This document shows positions 1 through 5,926 of a stretch of DNA of 18,499 nt, in pieces. The notes below the pieces were generated by a model. The model did not search any database, had not been told where the DNA came from, and worked only from the letters and a program-made list of their open reading frames with translations. This DNA is from Armatimonadota bacterium. GTDB lineage: Bacteria > Armatimonadota > JAAZEB01. Both the position numbers and the translations under genes were made by a program. The stretch lies in NCBI GenBank assembly GCA_012841485.1, contig DUUU01000124.1, positions 1 through 18,499 of the forward strand, in the 5' to 3' direction. Each line of letters opens with the position of its first letter. Positions within the stretch are counted from its first letter, which is position 1.

Positions 1-1
1 C

Positions 2-733
2 GCGGAGATCGTGGCGAAGCAGGAGGGCGTCATCGCCGGCCTGGAGGTGGCTGCCCTGGCCTTCGCCCTGCTCGACGCGGAGCTCCGCTTCGACGCCCTG
101 GCAGAGGATGGCGACTCCGTCACTCCCGGGCAGCGCGTCGTCTCTATCGAGGGTCGGGCGCGCGCCATCCTGATGGGCGAGCGCGTGGCGCTCAACTTCC
201 TCCAGCGCCTCTCCGGGATCGCCACCCTCACGCGGCGGTTTGTCGACCTGGTCGCGGGCACGGGCGCCACCATCGTGGACACGCGAAAAACGACGCCGGG
301 CCTGCGCCTGCTGGAGAAGTACGCCGTGCGCGCCGGCGGCGGACAGAACCACCGCTACGCGCTGGACGACGCGATCCTGATCAAGGACAACCACATTGCG
401 GCCGCCGGTGGCATCACCGAGGCAGTGCGCCGCGCCCGCGCCCGCGGGGGGCACACGGTGGTGATCGAGGTGGAGACGCAGAGCCGCGAGCAGGTAGAGG
501 AGGCGCTTGCTGCGGGCGCCGGCATCATCATGTTCGATAACATGACCCCTGAAGAGATGCGCGAGTGCGTCGCCCTGGTAGGTGGCAGGGCGCTCACCGA
601 GGCTTCGGGTGGCATTAGTGAGGCGACCGCGCGCGCCGCGGCGGAGACCAGGGTGGATCTGATCTCCGTCGGGGCGCTCACCCACTCGGCGCCCGCTCTC
701 GACCTCAGCCTGAAGATCTGCGCCGCGGCATAG
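2..733 (+). CDS. nadC: Nicotinate-nucleotide pyrophosphorylase (quinolinate phosphoribosyltransferase), 5' end missing
   Basis: NadC converts quinolinate and PRPP to nicotinate mononucleotide, CO2 and pyrophosphate in de novo NAD synthesis in the cytoplasm. The frame is open to the left edge (A-E-I-V-A-K-Q-E-G-V-I-A-G-L), which matches the interior of the NadC N-terminal domain. The GTG at 11 is therefore an internal Val and the true start lies upstream of the window. Visible signatures are the N-L-x-Q-R-L-S-G-I-A-T helix near 195-230, the D-T-R-K-T-T-P-G-L-R phosphoribosyl-binding loop near 278-307, G-G-G-Q-N-H-R with the following L-I-K-D-N-H-I near 334-393, V-I-E-V-E-T near 463-480, and I-M-F-D-N-M near 529-546. 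These residues come from both the substrate site and the barrel. The gene ends TAG at 731. Downstream lies a convergent spacer with strong hairpins. Family assignment is very secure. Confidence 0.96.
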   Translation, partial: AEIVAKQEGVIAGLEVAALAFALLDAELRFDALAEDGDSVTPGQRVVSIEGRARAILMGERVALNFLQRLSGIATLTRRFVDLVAGTGATIVDTRKTTPGLRLLEKYAVRAGGGQNHRYALDDAILIKDNHIAAAGGITEAVRRARARGGHTVVIEVETQSREQVEEALAAGAGIIMFDNMTPEEMRECVALVGGRALTEASGGISEATARAAAETRVDLISVGALTHSAPALDLSLKICAAA

Positions 734-769
734 GGCCAGAGGCGACGCCCGGCGATGGCTCACGCGGGG

Positions 770-845
770 TTTCGCGGATACGTGACGGGCCCGGCCCGCC
801 TGTGCGCGCCGCACCAACGCAGGCACCCGTCACGCACTCGCGAAA
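770..845. repeat. Long imperfect inverted repeat (multi-segment hairpin) downstream of nadC
   Basis: The outer arms TTTCGCG (770-776) and CGCGAAA (839-845) pair perfectly. After a 4x4 internal loop, CGTGACGGG (781-789) pairs with CCCGTCACG (826-834). Inside that, GCCTGTG (798-804) pairs with CGCAGGC (818-824) through six Watson-Crick pairs and one G-U. Three stacked helices, 23 pairs in all, fold in one 76-nt element. It lies tail-to-tail between nadC (plus) and the small basic gene (minus). No T-run follows on either strand, so it is not a classical intrinsic terminator. It could be a 3' RNA-stabilising structure, a Rho-type end, a structured RNA or one copy of a dispersed palindromic repeat. 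Confidence 0.7.
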
Positions 846-910
846 ACGCACACAACCCCATTGCCGCCTGGGCATGGGAAAGCGCCAGAGAGGGCGCGGC
901 CCCACCGGCA

Positions 911-931
911 GGAGCGCCGGGAGGCGCTTCC
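911..931 (-). terminator. Hairpin downstream of the small basic gene, possible transcript end
   Basis: GGAGCGCC (911-918) pairs with GGCGCTTCC (923-931) with one bulged T, around a GGGA loop. A smaller perfect hairpin, CGAGT-aaac-ACTCG, lies at 940-953, just past the TAG of the minus-strand mini-gene (956). No U-tract follows either hairpin, so termination is only suggested by position and structure. Confidence 0.3.
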
Positions 932-955
932 ATAGGGTTCGAGTAAACACTCGGT

Positions 956-1102
956 CTACACGGTGGCGGTAGCGGCGGACGTCTTCCGCTTCTTGGGCTT
1001 GGTTGCCGCCTCGGCGATGGCGGCCTTCTTCTCCTCGCGCGCACGCTCTTCCTTGCGCTTGCGGCGCCGTGTGCGCTCGCGATCCGACTCGTTCTTCGGC
1101 AT
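956..1102 (-). CDS. Small, highly basic 48-residue protein of unknown function
   Basis: Too short for a usual ORF cut-off, but well supported. ATG is at 1102-1100, TAG at 958-956, and AGGA lies about 4 nt upstream of the start, below a perfect consensus promoter. The translation begins M-P-K-N-E-S-D-R-E-R-T-R-R-R-K-R-K and ends K-P-K-K-R-K-T-S-A-A-T-A-T-V. It has 18 Lys/Arg against 8 Asp/Glu, no Cys, Trp, Tyr or Phe, and only two bulky aliphatic residues (an Ile and the last Val). The first 33 or so residues alternate acidic and basic blocks and should form a charged helix. The Lys-rich, Ala/Thr-rich tail looks disordered. I recognise no family. The composition fits a nucleic-acid- or ribosome-associated peptide, but this is inference. 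It is monocistronic and divergent from purL. Confidence 0.75.
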   Translation of the reverse strand: MPKNESDRERTRRRKRKEERAREEKKAAIAEAATKPKKRKTSAATATV

Positions 1103-1127
1103 GCTTTCCTAGCCCCTCCCCTCTTGC

Positions 1128-1137
1128 CCCAATTGGG
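1128..1137. promoter_or_regulatory. 10-bp perfect palindrome in the leader of the small basic gene
   Basis: CCCAATTGGG lies about 7-16 nt downstream of the expected start of transcription of the minus-strand mini-gene, a usual place for an operator. It is only 10 bp long, so chance is possible and no regulator is known. Confidence 0.25.
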
Positions 1138-1150
1138 CTCCAACGCGCCT

Positions 1151-1179
1151 ATTATAAGCCACGCCGCCGATCCTGTCAA
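1151..1179 (-). promoter_or_regulatory. Perfect consensus sigma70-type promoter for the small basic gene
   Basis: On the minus strand TTGACA (1179-1174) is followed by exactly 17 bp and TATAAT (1156-1151). Both hexamers match the housekeeping consensus at all 12 positions. Transcription should start near 1144, giving a leader of about 42 nt before the ATG at 1102. Such a match is rare in a GC-rich genome and predicts strong, probably constitutive expression. The -35 end lies about 22 bp from the -35 of the divergent purL promoter. Confidence 0.85.
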
Positions 1180-1200
1180 CGCGGAGTGGCCTTCGCACGG

Positions 1201-1229
1201 TTCCCATTCTTTTCAATCTATGCTAAAAT
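1201..1229 (+). promoter_or_regulatory. Extended -10 promoter upstream of purL
   Basis: TTCCCA (1201-1206, 4 of 6 to TTGACA), a 17-bp spacer and TAAAAT (1224-1229, 5 of 6 to TATAAT) are preceded by TG one base upstream of the -10 (1221-1222), an extended -10. The start of transcription should be near 1236, leaving a leader of about 110 nt before purL. The local A+T-rich patch stands out from the GC-rich surroundings. Confidence 0.65.
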
Positions 1230-1234
1230 GGAGT

Positions 1235-1341
1235 GGGTCGCCTGTGCCTCTCCTCTGGCTGGAGAAACCACCCGCGATCCGCTCTTGATATACGCGCCGG
1301 AGGCGGGCATGCTTTCCCTCCTCGGCGCCGACAGGGAGAGC
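1235..1341 (+). promoter_or_regulatory. Structured purL 5' leader with SD-sequestering hairpin (riboswitch-like layout)
   Basis: Three helices can be drawn. P1: GGGTCGC (1235-1241) with GCGATCC (1274-1280), 7 pairs including one G-U, closing from about the first transcribed base. P2 inside it: TCTCC (1249-1253) with GGAGA (1261-1265) around a 7-nt loop. P3: GCTTTCCCT (1311-1319) with AGGGAGAGC (1333-1341), 9 pairs including one G-U, which buries the purL Shine-Dalgarno AGGGAG at 1333-1338. An upstream folded domain followed by an RBS hairpin resembles aptamer plus expression platform. I could not match it to the purine, PRPP or other riboswitch consensus, so a ligand is not claimed. Confidence 0.4.
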
Positions 1342-1346
1342 CAATA

Positions 1347-4193
1347 GTGCCCATCCATTCCATCTTTGTGAACCGCGCGGACGACCCGGAGGCCGTCACG
1401 CTGCTTGCGCGCCTGCGCGCCCAAGGCCATACGCGCCTGGAGGGTCTCACCATCGAGCGGGTCTACCGCCTCGAAGGCGATGTGGACCCCCAGAGCCTGA
1501 CGCCGCTTTTCGTCAACTCCGTCTTTGAGAGCGGCACACCGGAAACGGTGCTCGATCCGGCAGCCGGGCCGATCGTGGAGATCGGCTATCAAAGGGCGGT
1601 CACCGACCCAGAGACACCCTCGATTCTGGAGGGCGCCCGTGCCCTGGGCGTGAACGCGCTCGAGTGGGCGCGCCTTGCCCACCGCTACCAGTTCCTCGGC
1701 ATCGACGAGGCCGAGGCCCACCAGATCGCCGAGGAGGTGCTCTATAACCCGGTGGTCCAGGAGATCGTGCCCGCGGATCGCGTTTGGGACTCCCTGCGCC
1801 CCACGGGCACCCCGGAGCCGGTGCGCCGCATCTCGCTGGCGGGGATGTCGGAGGCCGAGCTGCAGCGCGCCTCGGAGGAGAACTCGTGGTACGCTCCCAC
1901 GTGCCAGATGCGGGCCCTCCAGAAGTATGAGGCAGAACGAGGCCGGCCCTTCACGGATGCCGAGGTGGAGATCGTGGTGCAGAGCTGGAGCGACCACTGC
2001 TACCACACCACCTGGAAGAGCCTGGGGCTTTTCCAGAAGCTGATGGATGCCACCCGGCGCATCGACCACCCGCTCGTCGTCTCCGTCTTCAAGGACAACG
2101 CCGGTGGCATGCTCCTCACGGACGACTGGGTCATCACGATCAAAGGGGAGACGCACAACTTCCCGAGTTCCATCGCCACCTTCGGCGGCGTCGCCACGAA
2201 GCACGGCGGCGTCATCCGCGACACCCTCGGCTTTGGCAAGGGAGCCATGCCCATCGGCGGAAGCACGGTGATGGGCACCATGGACCCGCGCCTGCCGGAA
2301 GCAGACGTGCCCGCCGGCGCGCTGCATCCGGGGCACATCGTGCGCGAGTCGATCCGTGCCACGGCCTACTACTGCAACCCGATGGGCATCCCGATGATGT
2401 ACCCCGTCTACCGGTCGCATCCGGGCTACCCCAAGTGCCTTGCCCTTGGCCACTCCCTCGGGCTCATTCCCAGGGAGTATGCCATGAAGGAGCGCCCACA
2501 GCCTGGCGACGCGGTGCTCCTACTGGGCGGGCGAACCGGACGCGACGGCCTGCACGGCGCGACAGCCAGCTCCGCACAGATGACCGGGGAGACGGCCGAG
2601 AAAGAGGCCGCCGCCGTCCAGATCGGCCACCCGATCATCGAGCGGAACTTCATGGAGGCGATCCCCCACCTGCGCGACACCGGCTGCCTGCGCACCATCA
2701 CGGATCTGGGCGCCGGAGGGATCTCCTGCGCTGCCGGCGAGATGGGCGAGCACACCGGCGTGCGTGTTGAGCTCGACCGCGTGCCCCTGAAGGACCAGAG
2801 CCTCACCGCCTGGGAGATCCTCCTCTCGGAGTCGCAGGAGCGAATGCTCGCCGCCGTGCCGCCCGAGAAGCTCGATGTCGCCCTGGAGATCCTCCGCCGC
2901 TTCGATGTGGAGGCCACGGTGATCGGTCAGTTCACCGATACCAAACGCTATGAGGCGTTCTGGTGTGGCGAGGAGGTCGTCAACCTGGAGATGCACTTCC
3001 TGTGGCGCTGCTGCCCCATCGAGCCCGCGGAGGTCCGGCCGCCCGCGCGGCTGCCTGGCCAGGCATCAGAGGCACGAGTGAGCCGTTCGGCCCCTCAGGA
3101 GGTCACCCCATCCAGCCTGTCAGAGGTGCTGGAAGCCGGAAAAGCGGTCCTCGCCCATTACCACTGCTGCGACCAATCGGCCGCCGGATTCCAGTTCGAC
3201 TCGATGGTGCAGGGGCGCACCGTAGTGGGGCCCTATGCCGGGGTCACAAGCCGAATGCCCACCCACGCCTTCGTCTCGGCGCCCGTGCGCGGCGAAAACA
3301 TCGGCGCGGTGAGCACCATCGCCTACAATCCCTTCTATGGGGAGTTGGACCCGGCAGGGATGGCGCGCCTGATGATGGTGGAGGCGCTCTCGCGCGCGGT
3401 GGCCGTCGGAGCGGATCCGGAAGCGATCACCCTGTGTGACAACTTCTACACGCCGAAGGCGACCCCCGAATGGAACTGGGCGCTGGTGCAGATGGTGGAC
3501 ACAATCGCCGACCTCTCCGTGCGCCTGGGCACGCCCTTCATCTCCGGCAAGGACTCTAGCTCCGGCACGTTCCGGTCTTCCGATGGCCGCTCTATCGATG
3601 TGCCGCTCACCTTCGCGGTGGCAACGATGGGCCGGGTGCCGGACGTGGCGCGCATCGTGACGAAGCCACTGAAGCGCGCGGGCAATCACCTGGTGCTCCT
3701 TGGCCGTTTCGATCCGGAGCGTCTCGGCGGCTCGGTCTACCTCGACTGCCAGGGCAAGCGCGCGGGCACGTTGCACGATTTCGGCCAGGAGTGGGCCGCG
3801 GGTCTGAAAGAGACCTGGGCCCGCCTCCACGCGCTCACTCTGCGCGAGGAGAACCCGGTGCAAGCCGCCGCGGCCATTGGCGAGGGCGGCCTCTTTGCCC
3901 GTCTCTTTGAGATGGCGTATGGGGGCGGTTTGGGAGCGGTGCTCGATCTGGACTCGCTCGGGCAGGGCCCGCTGGAGGGCCGTCTATTCGCCGAGGCAAT
4001 CGGCAGCTTTCTCCTGGAGGTGGACGCCGGCACCGATCCGGCGCTCCTCCTTGAGGGCCTGGAGTATCGCGTGATCGGCAACGTTGCCCCAGACCCGGGG
4101 ATCGAGATCCGCGCCGGCGGCAACACGGCGCGCGTGTCGCTCGCCGAACTCGAGGAGGTCTGGAGCGCCCCGTTCCGAGAGGTGGTCGGGTAA
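1347..4193 (+). CDS. purL: Phosphoribosylformylglycinamidine synthase, PurL subunit with PurS-like N-terminal region
   Basis: This subunit performs the ATP-dependent amidation of FGAR to FGAM, step 4 of de novo purine synthesis, with ammonia from PurQ. The GTG start at 1347 follows GGGAG at 1334-1338; the open frame reaches back to 1233 but that extension overlaps the promoter and leader. The protein has 948 residues. Residues 1-60 and about 76-141 resemble two PurS-like halves (the second holds V-E-I-G-Y-Q-R-A-V-T-D-P), as in the N-domain of large-type PurL. Next come W-S-D-H-C-Y-H-T-T-W (214-223), G-E-T-H-N-F-P-S (267-274, Phe where many PurL have His), the G-R-T-G-R-D-G-L-H-G loop near 395, D-L-G-A-G-G-I-S, and S-G-K-D-S (733-737) in the second AIRS-like half. 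There is no glutaminase domain; that is the next gene. No separate purS is visible, and the N-domain should replace it. Confidence 0.95.
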   Translation: MPIHSIFVNRADDPEAVTLLARLRAQGHTRLEGLTIERVYRLEGDVDPQSLTPLFVNSVFESGTPETVLDPAAGPIVEIGYQRAVTDPETPSILEGARALGVNALEWARLAHRYQFLGIDEAEAHQIAEEVLYNPVVQEIVPADRVWDSLRPTGTPEPVRRISLAGMSEAELQRASEENSWYAPTCQMRALQKYEAERGRPFTDAEVEIVVQSWSDHCYHTTWKSLGLFQKLMDATRRIDHPLVVSVFKDNAGGMLLTDDWVITIKGETHNFPSSIATFGGVATKHGGVIRDTLGFGKGAMPIGGSTVMGTMDPRLPEADVPAGALHPGHIVRESIRATAYYCNPMGIPMMYPVYRSHPGYPKCLALGHSLGLIPREYAMKERPQPGDAVLLLGGRTGRDGLHGATASSAQMTGETAEKEAAAVQIGHPIIERNFMEAIPHLRDTGCLRTITDLGAGGISCAAGEMGEHTGVRVELDRVPLKDQSLTAWEILLSESQERMLAAVPPEKLDVALEILRRFDVEATVIGQFTDTKRYEAFWCGEEVVNLEMHFLWRCCPIEPAEVRPPARLPGQASEARVSRSAPQEVTPSSLSEVLEAGKAVLAHYHCCDQSAAGFQFDSMVQGRTVVGPYAGVTSRMPTHAFVSAPVRGENIGAVSTIAYNPFYGELDPAGMARLMMVEALSRAVAVGADPEAITLCDNFYTPKATPEWNWALVQMVDTIADLSVRLGTPFISGKDSSSGTFRSSDGRSIDVPLTFAVATMGRVPDVARIVTKPLKRAGNHLVLLGRFDPERLGGSVYLDCQGKRAGTLHDFGQEWAAGLKETWARLHALTLREENPVQAAAAIGEGGLFARLFEMAYGGGLGAVLDLDSLGQGPLEGRLFAEAIGSFLLEVDAGTDPALLLEGLEYRVIGNVAPDPGIEIRAGGNTARVSLAELEEVWSAPFREVVG

Positions 4194-4245
4194 CCCTGGC
4201 CGGCCCGCGGAACAGGTGGAAATACCCATCGAGTCAGAGCTAGAC

Positions 4246-4298
4246 GAGAGAGGGGGCGGCCTTGCTGCCGCTCCCTCCCTCTCTCCTCTCTAGGGAGG
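4246..4298 (+). promoter_or_regulatory. purL-purQ intercistronic hairpin with alternative pairing to the purQ SD
   Basis: AGGGGGCGGC-type sequence at 4250-4260 pairs continuously with 4267-4277 (11 pairs, one G-U) around loop CTTGCT (4261-4266). After one mismatch, three more pairs continue outward. The 3' arm contains CCTCCCT (4274-4280), which is also perfectly complementary to the purQ Shine-Dalgarno AGGGAGG (4292-4298) across an 11-nt loop. The two folds exclude each other: one leaves the ribosome site free, the other hides it. There is no U-run, so a terminator is less likely. The switch is inferred from complementarity alone. Confidence 0.45.
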
Positions 4299-4307
4299 TG
4301 CAAGATC

Positions 4308-5039
4308 GTTACGCCAAAGATTGGGGTGCTGTATGCCCCCGGCATCAATTGCCATGAGGAGACGGCCTTCTCCGTCGATTACGCGGGCGGCCAAGGCGAG
4401 ATCGTGCTTCTCGCCGATCTGCTGGAGGGCAGGCGCCGGCTGGATGACTATGTCGGCCTGGTGATCCCGGGGGGCTTCTCCTACGGCGACCACCTGGCCG
4501 CGGGGCGTGTCCTTGCCATTCACCTCATCGCCCGGCTCAAGGAGGAGCTGCGCGCGTTCACCGCGTCCGGCCGGCCCGTGCTCGGCATCTGCAATGGCGA
4601 TCAGATACTGATGGAAACCGGTCTCCTGCCCAACGGCAACGTCGGCGAGCGCGCCAGCGCGCTGACACAGAACCGCTCGGCGCGCTTTGAGAGCCGCTGG
4701 GTGCGCTTGCAGGTGCAGGAGACAGGTACTTTCTGGACGCGTGGCCTGGAGGGGCGCATCTTGCGCATGCCGGTGGCCCACGGCGAGGGTCGTGTCGTGC
4801 GCACGCCCGACGCGCAGCTTATGCCCGCGTTCCTCTACGTGGACTCCGAGGGCAAGCCCACCGAGGAGTACCCCGATAACCCGGCGACATCACCCGGTGG
4901 CATCGCCGGCCTCGTCGATCCCTCTGGTCTGGTCCTCGGGATGATGCCTCACCCGGATCGCTCCCTGCTTCCGGCGCACGGCTCTACCGACGGCCTGGCC
5001 ATCTTCCAGAACCTTGTCTCCTACTGCGCTACACTGTAG
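4308..5039 (+). CDS. purQ: Phosphoribosylformylglycinamidine synthase, glutaminase subunit PurQ
   Basis: A class I glutamine amidotransferase that releases ammonia from glutamine for PurL. The core reads G-V-L-Y-A-P-G-I-N-C-H-E-E-T, then V-I-P-G-G-F-S-Y-G-D-H-L (oxyanion region), G-I-C-N-G-D-Q-I-L with the nucleophile Cys at 4590-4592, and M-M-P-H-P-D-R with the catalytic His near the C-terminus. Length of about 237-243 residues is normal for PurQ. The start is a problem. The first canonical codon, GTG at 4326, sits 27 nt from the strong SD at 4292-4298 and would cut the first beta strand (T-P-K-I-G-V-L-Y-A-P-G). I place the start at GTT 4308, 9 nt after the SD, where a one-base change to GTG would give a normal start; ATC at 4305 is the alternative, and GTG 4326 the conservative one. 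The gene lies 114 nt after purL, in the same direction. Confidence 0.93.
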   Translation, partial: VTPKIGVLYAPGINCHEETAFSVDYAGGQGEIVLLADLLEGRRRLDDYVGLVIPGGFSYGDHLAAGRVLAIHLIARLKEELRAFTASGRPVLGICNGDQILMETGLLPNGNVGERASALTQNRSARFESRWVRLQVQETGTFWTRGLEGRILRMPVAHGEGRVVRTPDAQLMPAFLYVDSEGKPTEEYPDNPATSPGGIAGLVDPSGLVLGMMPHPDRSLLPAHGSTDGLAIFQNLVSYCATL

Positions 5040-5116
5040 CTGTTCGCGCGTTCGCCACCCAGGCACGCGAAGGCGGTCCTGCTGAAGGGGTTCCCTCTTC
5101 CCAGCCTGCGGTGGCG

Positions 5117-5926
5117 CTACGCGCGGAGGCAGCGGAGGTGAGGATGGCCGCAGCCGACGCGGTAGAGCTGGCCGGCATCCGTGCGAATGGTCAGCGTCTT
5201 GCGCTTCACGCGCGTCACATGGCCACGATGCGCCTCCCCCGCCGTGTCGACAAACTCGACGGCGACCCCCGGACGCCAGGGAGAATCTTCCGCCGGTTCG
5301 GAAAGCCCCTCCCCAAACGCGGCGATCTGTGCGTAGGAGATCGGTACCCGGTATACCCTCTCGCCATCGCTGACGGCAATCGTGTAGGTGCGCTGGTTCA
5401 CGCGCCGGACGGTGCCCGTCACCCGTCGCCCCAGGTGGTCGATAAACTGCACCGCGTCGCCCACCGAGAAGAGGGGCACCGCCGGCATGAGAGGCTCGCC
5501 ATCGGCCCCGCGAAGGCAGGCATGCCGGGTGGATGCCTCGCCCGCCGCAGCATGACGCAACACCTCCTGCTCATTGCCGGGGAAGAGCCCCTGCTCCACC
5601 GCGGCGTGGAGCAGCGCCTGGTAGTGGCACTGCCACTCGCGCCCGTGCGGCAGAACGCGACGCCCCTGGGCCTGGCGCATCGCCAGCAGGTGTGCCCACT
5701 CATGAAGGAGGGTCAACAGCAGGTAGGGCTCCGGGCGCTCGTTGCACGGCAGGCGCACCCTCGCCTTGCCATGTGCGAGGATCGCCTTGCCATGGAAGGA
5801 GCGGCGTTCGTCCACGAACTCGTAACGAACGCCCTGGTCCAGGGCAAAGCGCGCCGCCACCGCCTGCACCTCGCGAGAGCGGAGCAGCCGCTGGTAGGCC
5901 GCATGGATCCCGTTCGCGTCACTCAT
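5117..5926 (-). CDS. SprT-like zinc metalloprotease-domain protein with two C-terminal SH3-like repeats
   Basis: Start ATG at 5926, overlapping the thrB stop by 8 nt (ATGAGTGA), so translation is probably coupled. The frame is open upstream inside thrB but that part is a shadow. The protein has 269 residues. L-L-T-L-L-H-E-W-A-H (70-79) is a HExxH zinc site, and L-P-H-G-R-E-W-Q (92-99) supplies the third His of the SprT family pattern. After a linker, residues 155-194 and 219-257 are similar to each other: G-D-A-V-Q-F-I-D.. then G-T-V-R-R-V-N-Q-R-T-Y-T-I, versus G-V-A-V-E-F-V-D.. then G-H-V-T-R-V-K-R-K-T-L-T-I. They look like small KOW/SH3-like beta barrels, often nucleic-acid or protein binding. 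There is no signal peptide, so it is cytoplasmic. SprT relatives cut DNA-crosslinked proteins in eukaryotes (Spartan), but the bacterial role is mostly unknown and activity is inferred. Confidence 0.82.
   Translation of the reverse strand: MSDANGIHAAYQRLLRSREVQAVAARFALDQGVRYEFVDERRSFHGKAILAHGKARVRLPCNERPEPYLLLTLLHEWAHLLAMRQAQGRRVLPHGREWQCHYQALLHAAVEQGLFPGNEQEVLRHAAAGEASTRHACLRGADGEPLMPAVPLFSVGDAVQFIDHLGRRVTGTVRRVNQRTYTIAVSDGERVYRVPISYAQIAAFGEGLSEPAEDSPWRPGVAVEFVDTAGEAHRGHVTRVKRKTLTIRTDAGQLYRVGCGHPHLRCLRA

Noticed and set aside
755..946. 63-codon plus-strand ORF after nadC
   Set aside because: No SD before its ATG, composition is Arg/Pro/Ala shadow-like, and its path is fixed by the arms of the 770-845 hairpin and the 911-931 hairpin.
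1235..1341. Known purine or PRPP (ykkC-type) riboswitch in the purL leader
   Set aside because: I compared remembered consensus elements by eye and found no match; only a generic structured leader is supported.
1218..2453. 411-codon minus-strand ORF opposite purL
   Set aside because: It lies antisense to conserved PurL sequence, with His/Arg/Gly-rich shadow composition and no recognisable domain.
5040..5116. Possible bidirectional terminator between purQ and the SprT-like gene
   Set aside because: Only a 6-bp TTCGCG/CGCGAA pairing across an 18-nt loop and a bulged GAAG-GGG stem were found, with no T-run, so it is too weak to call.
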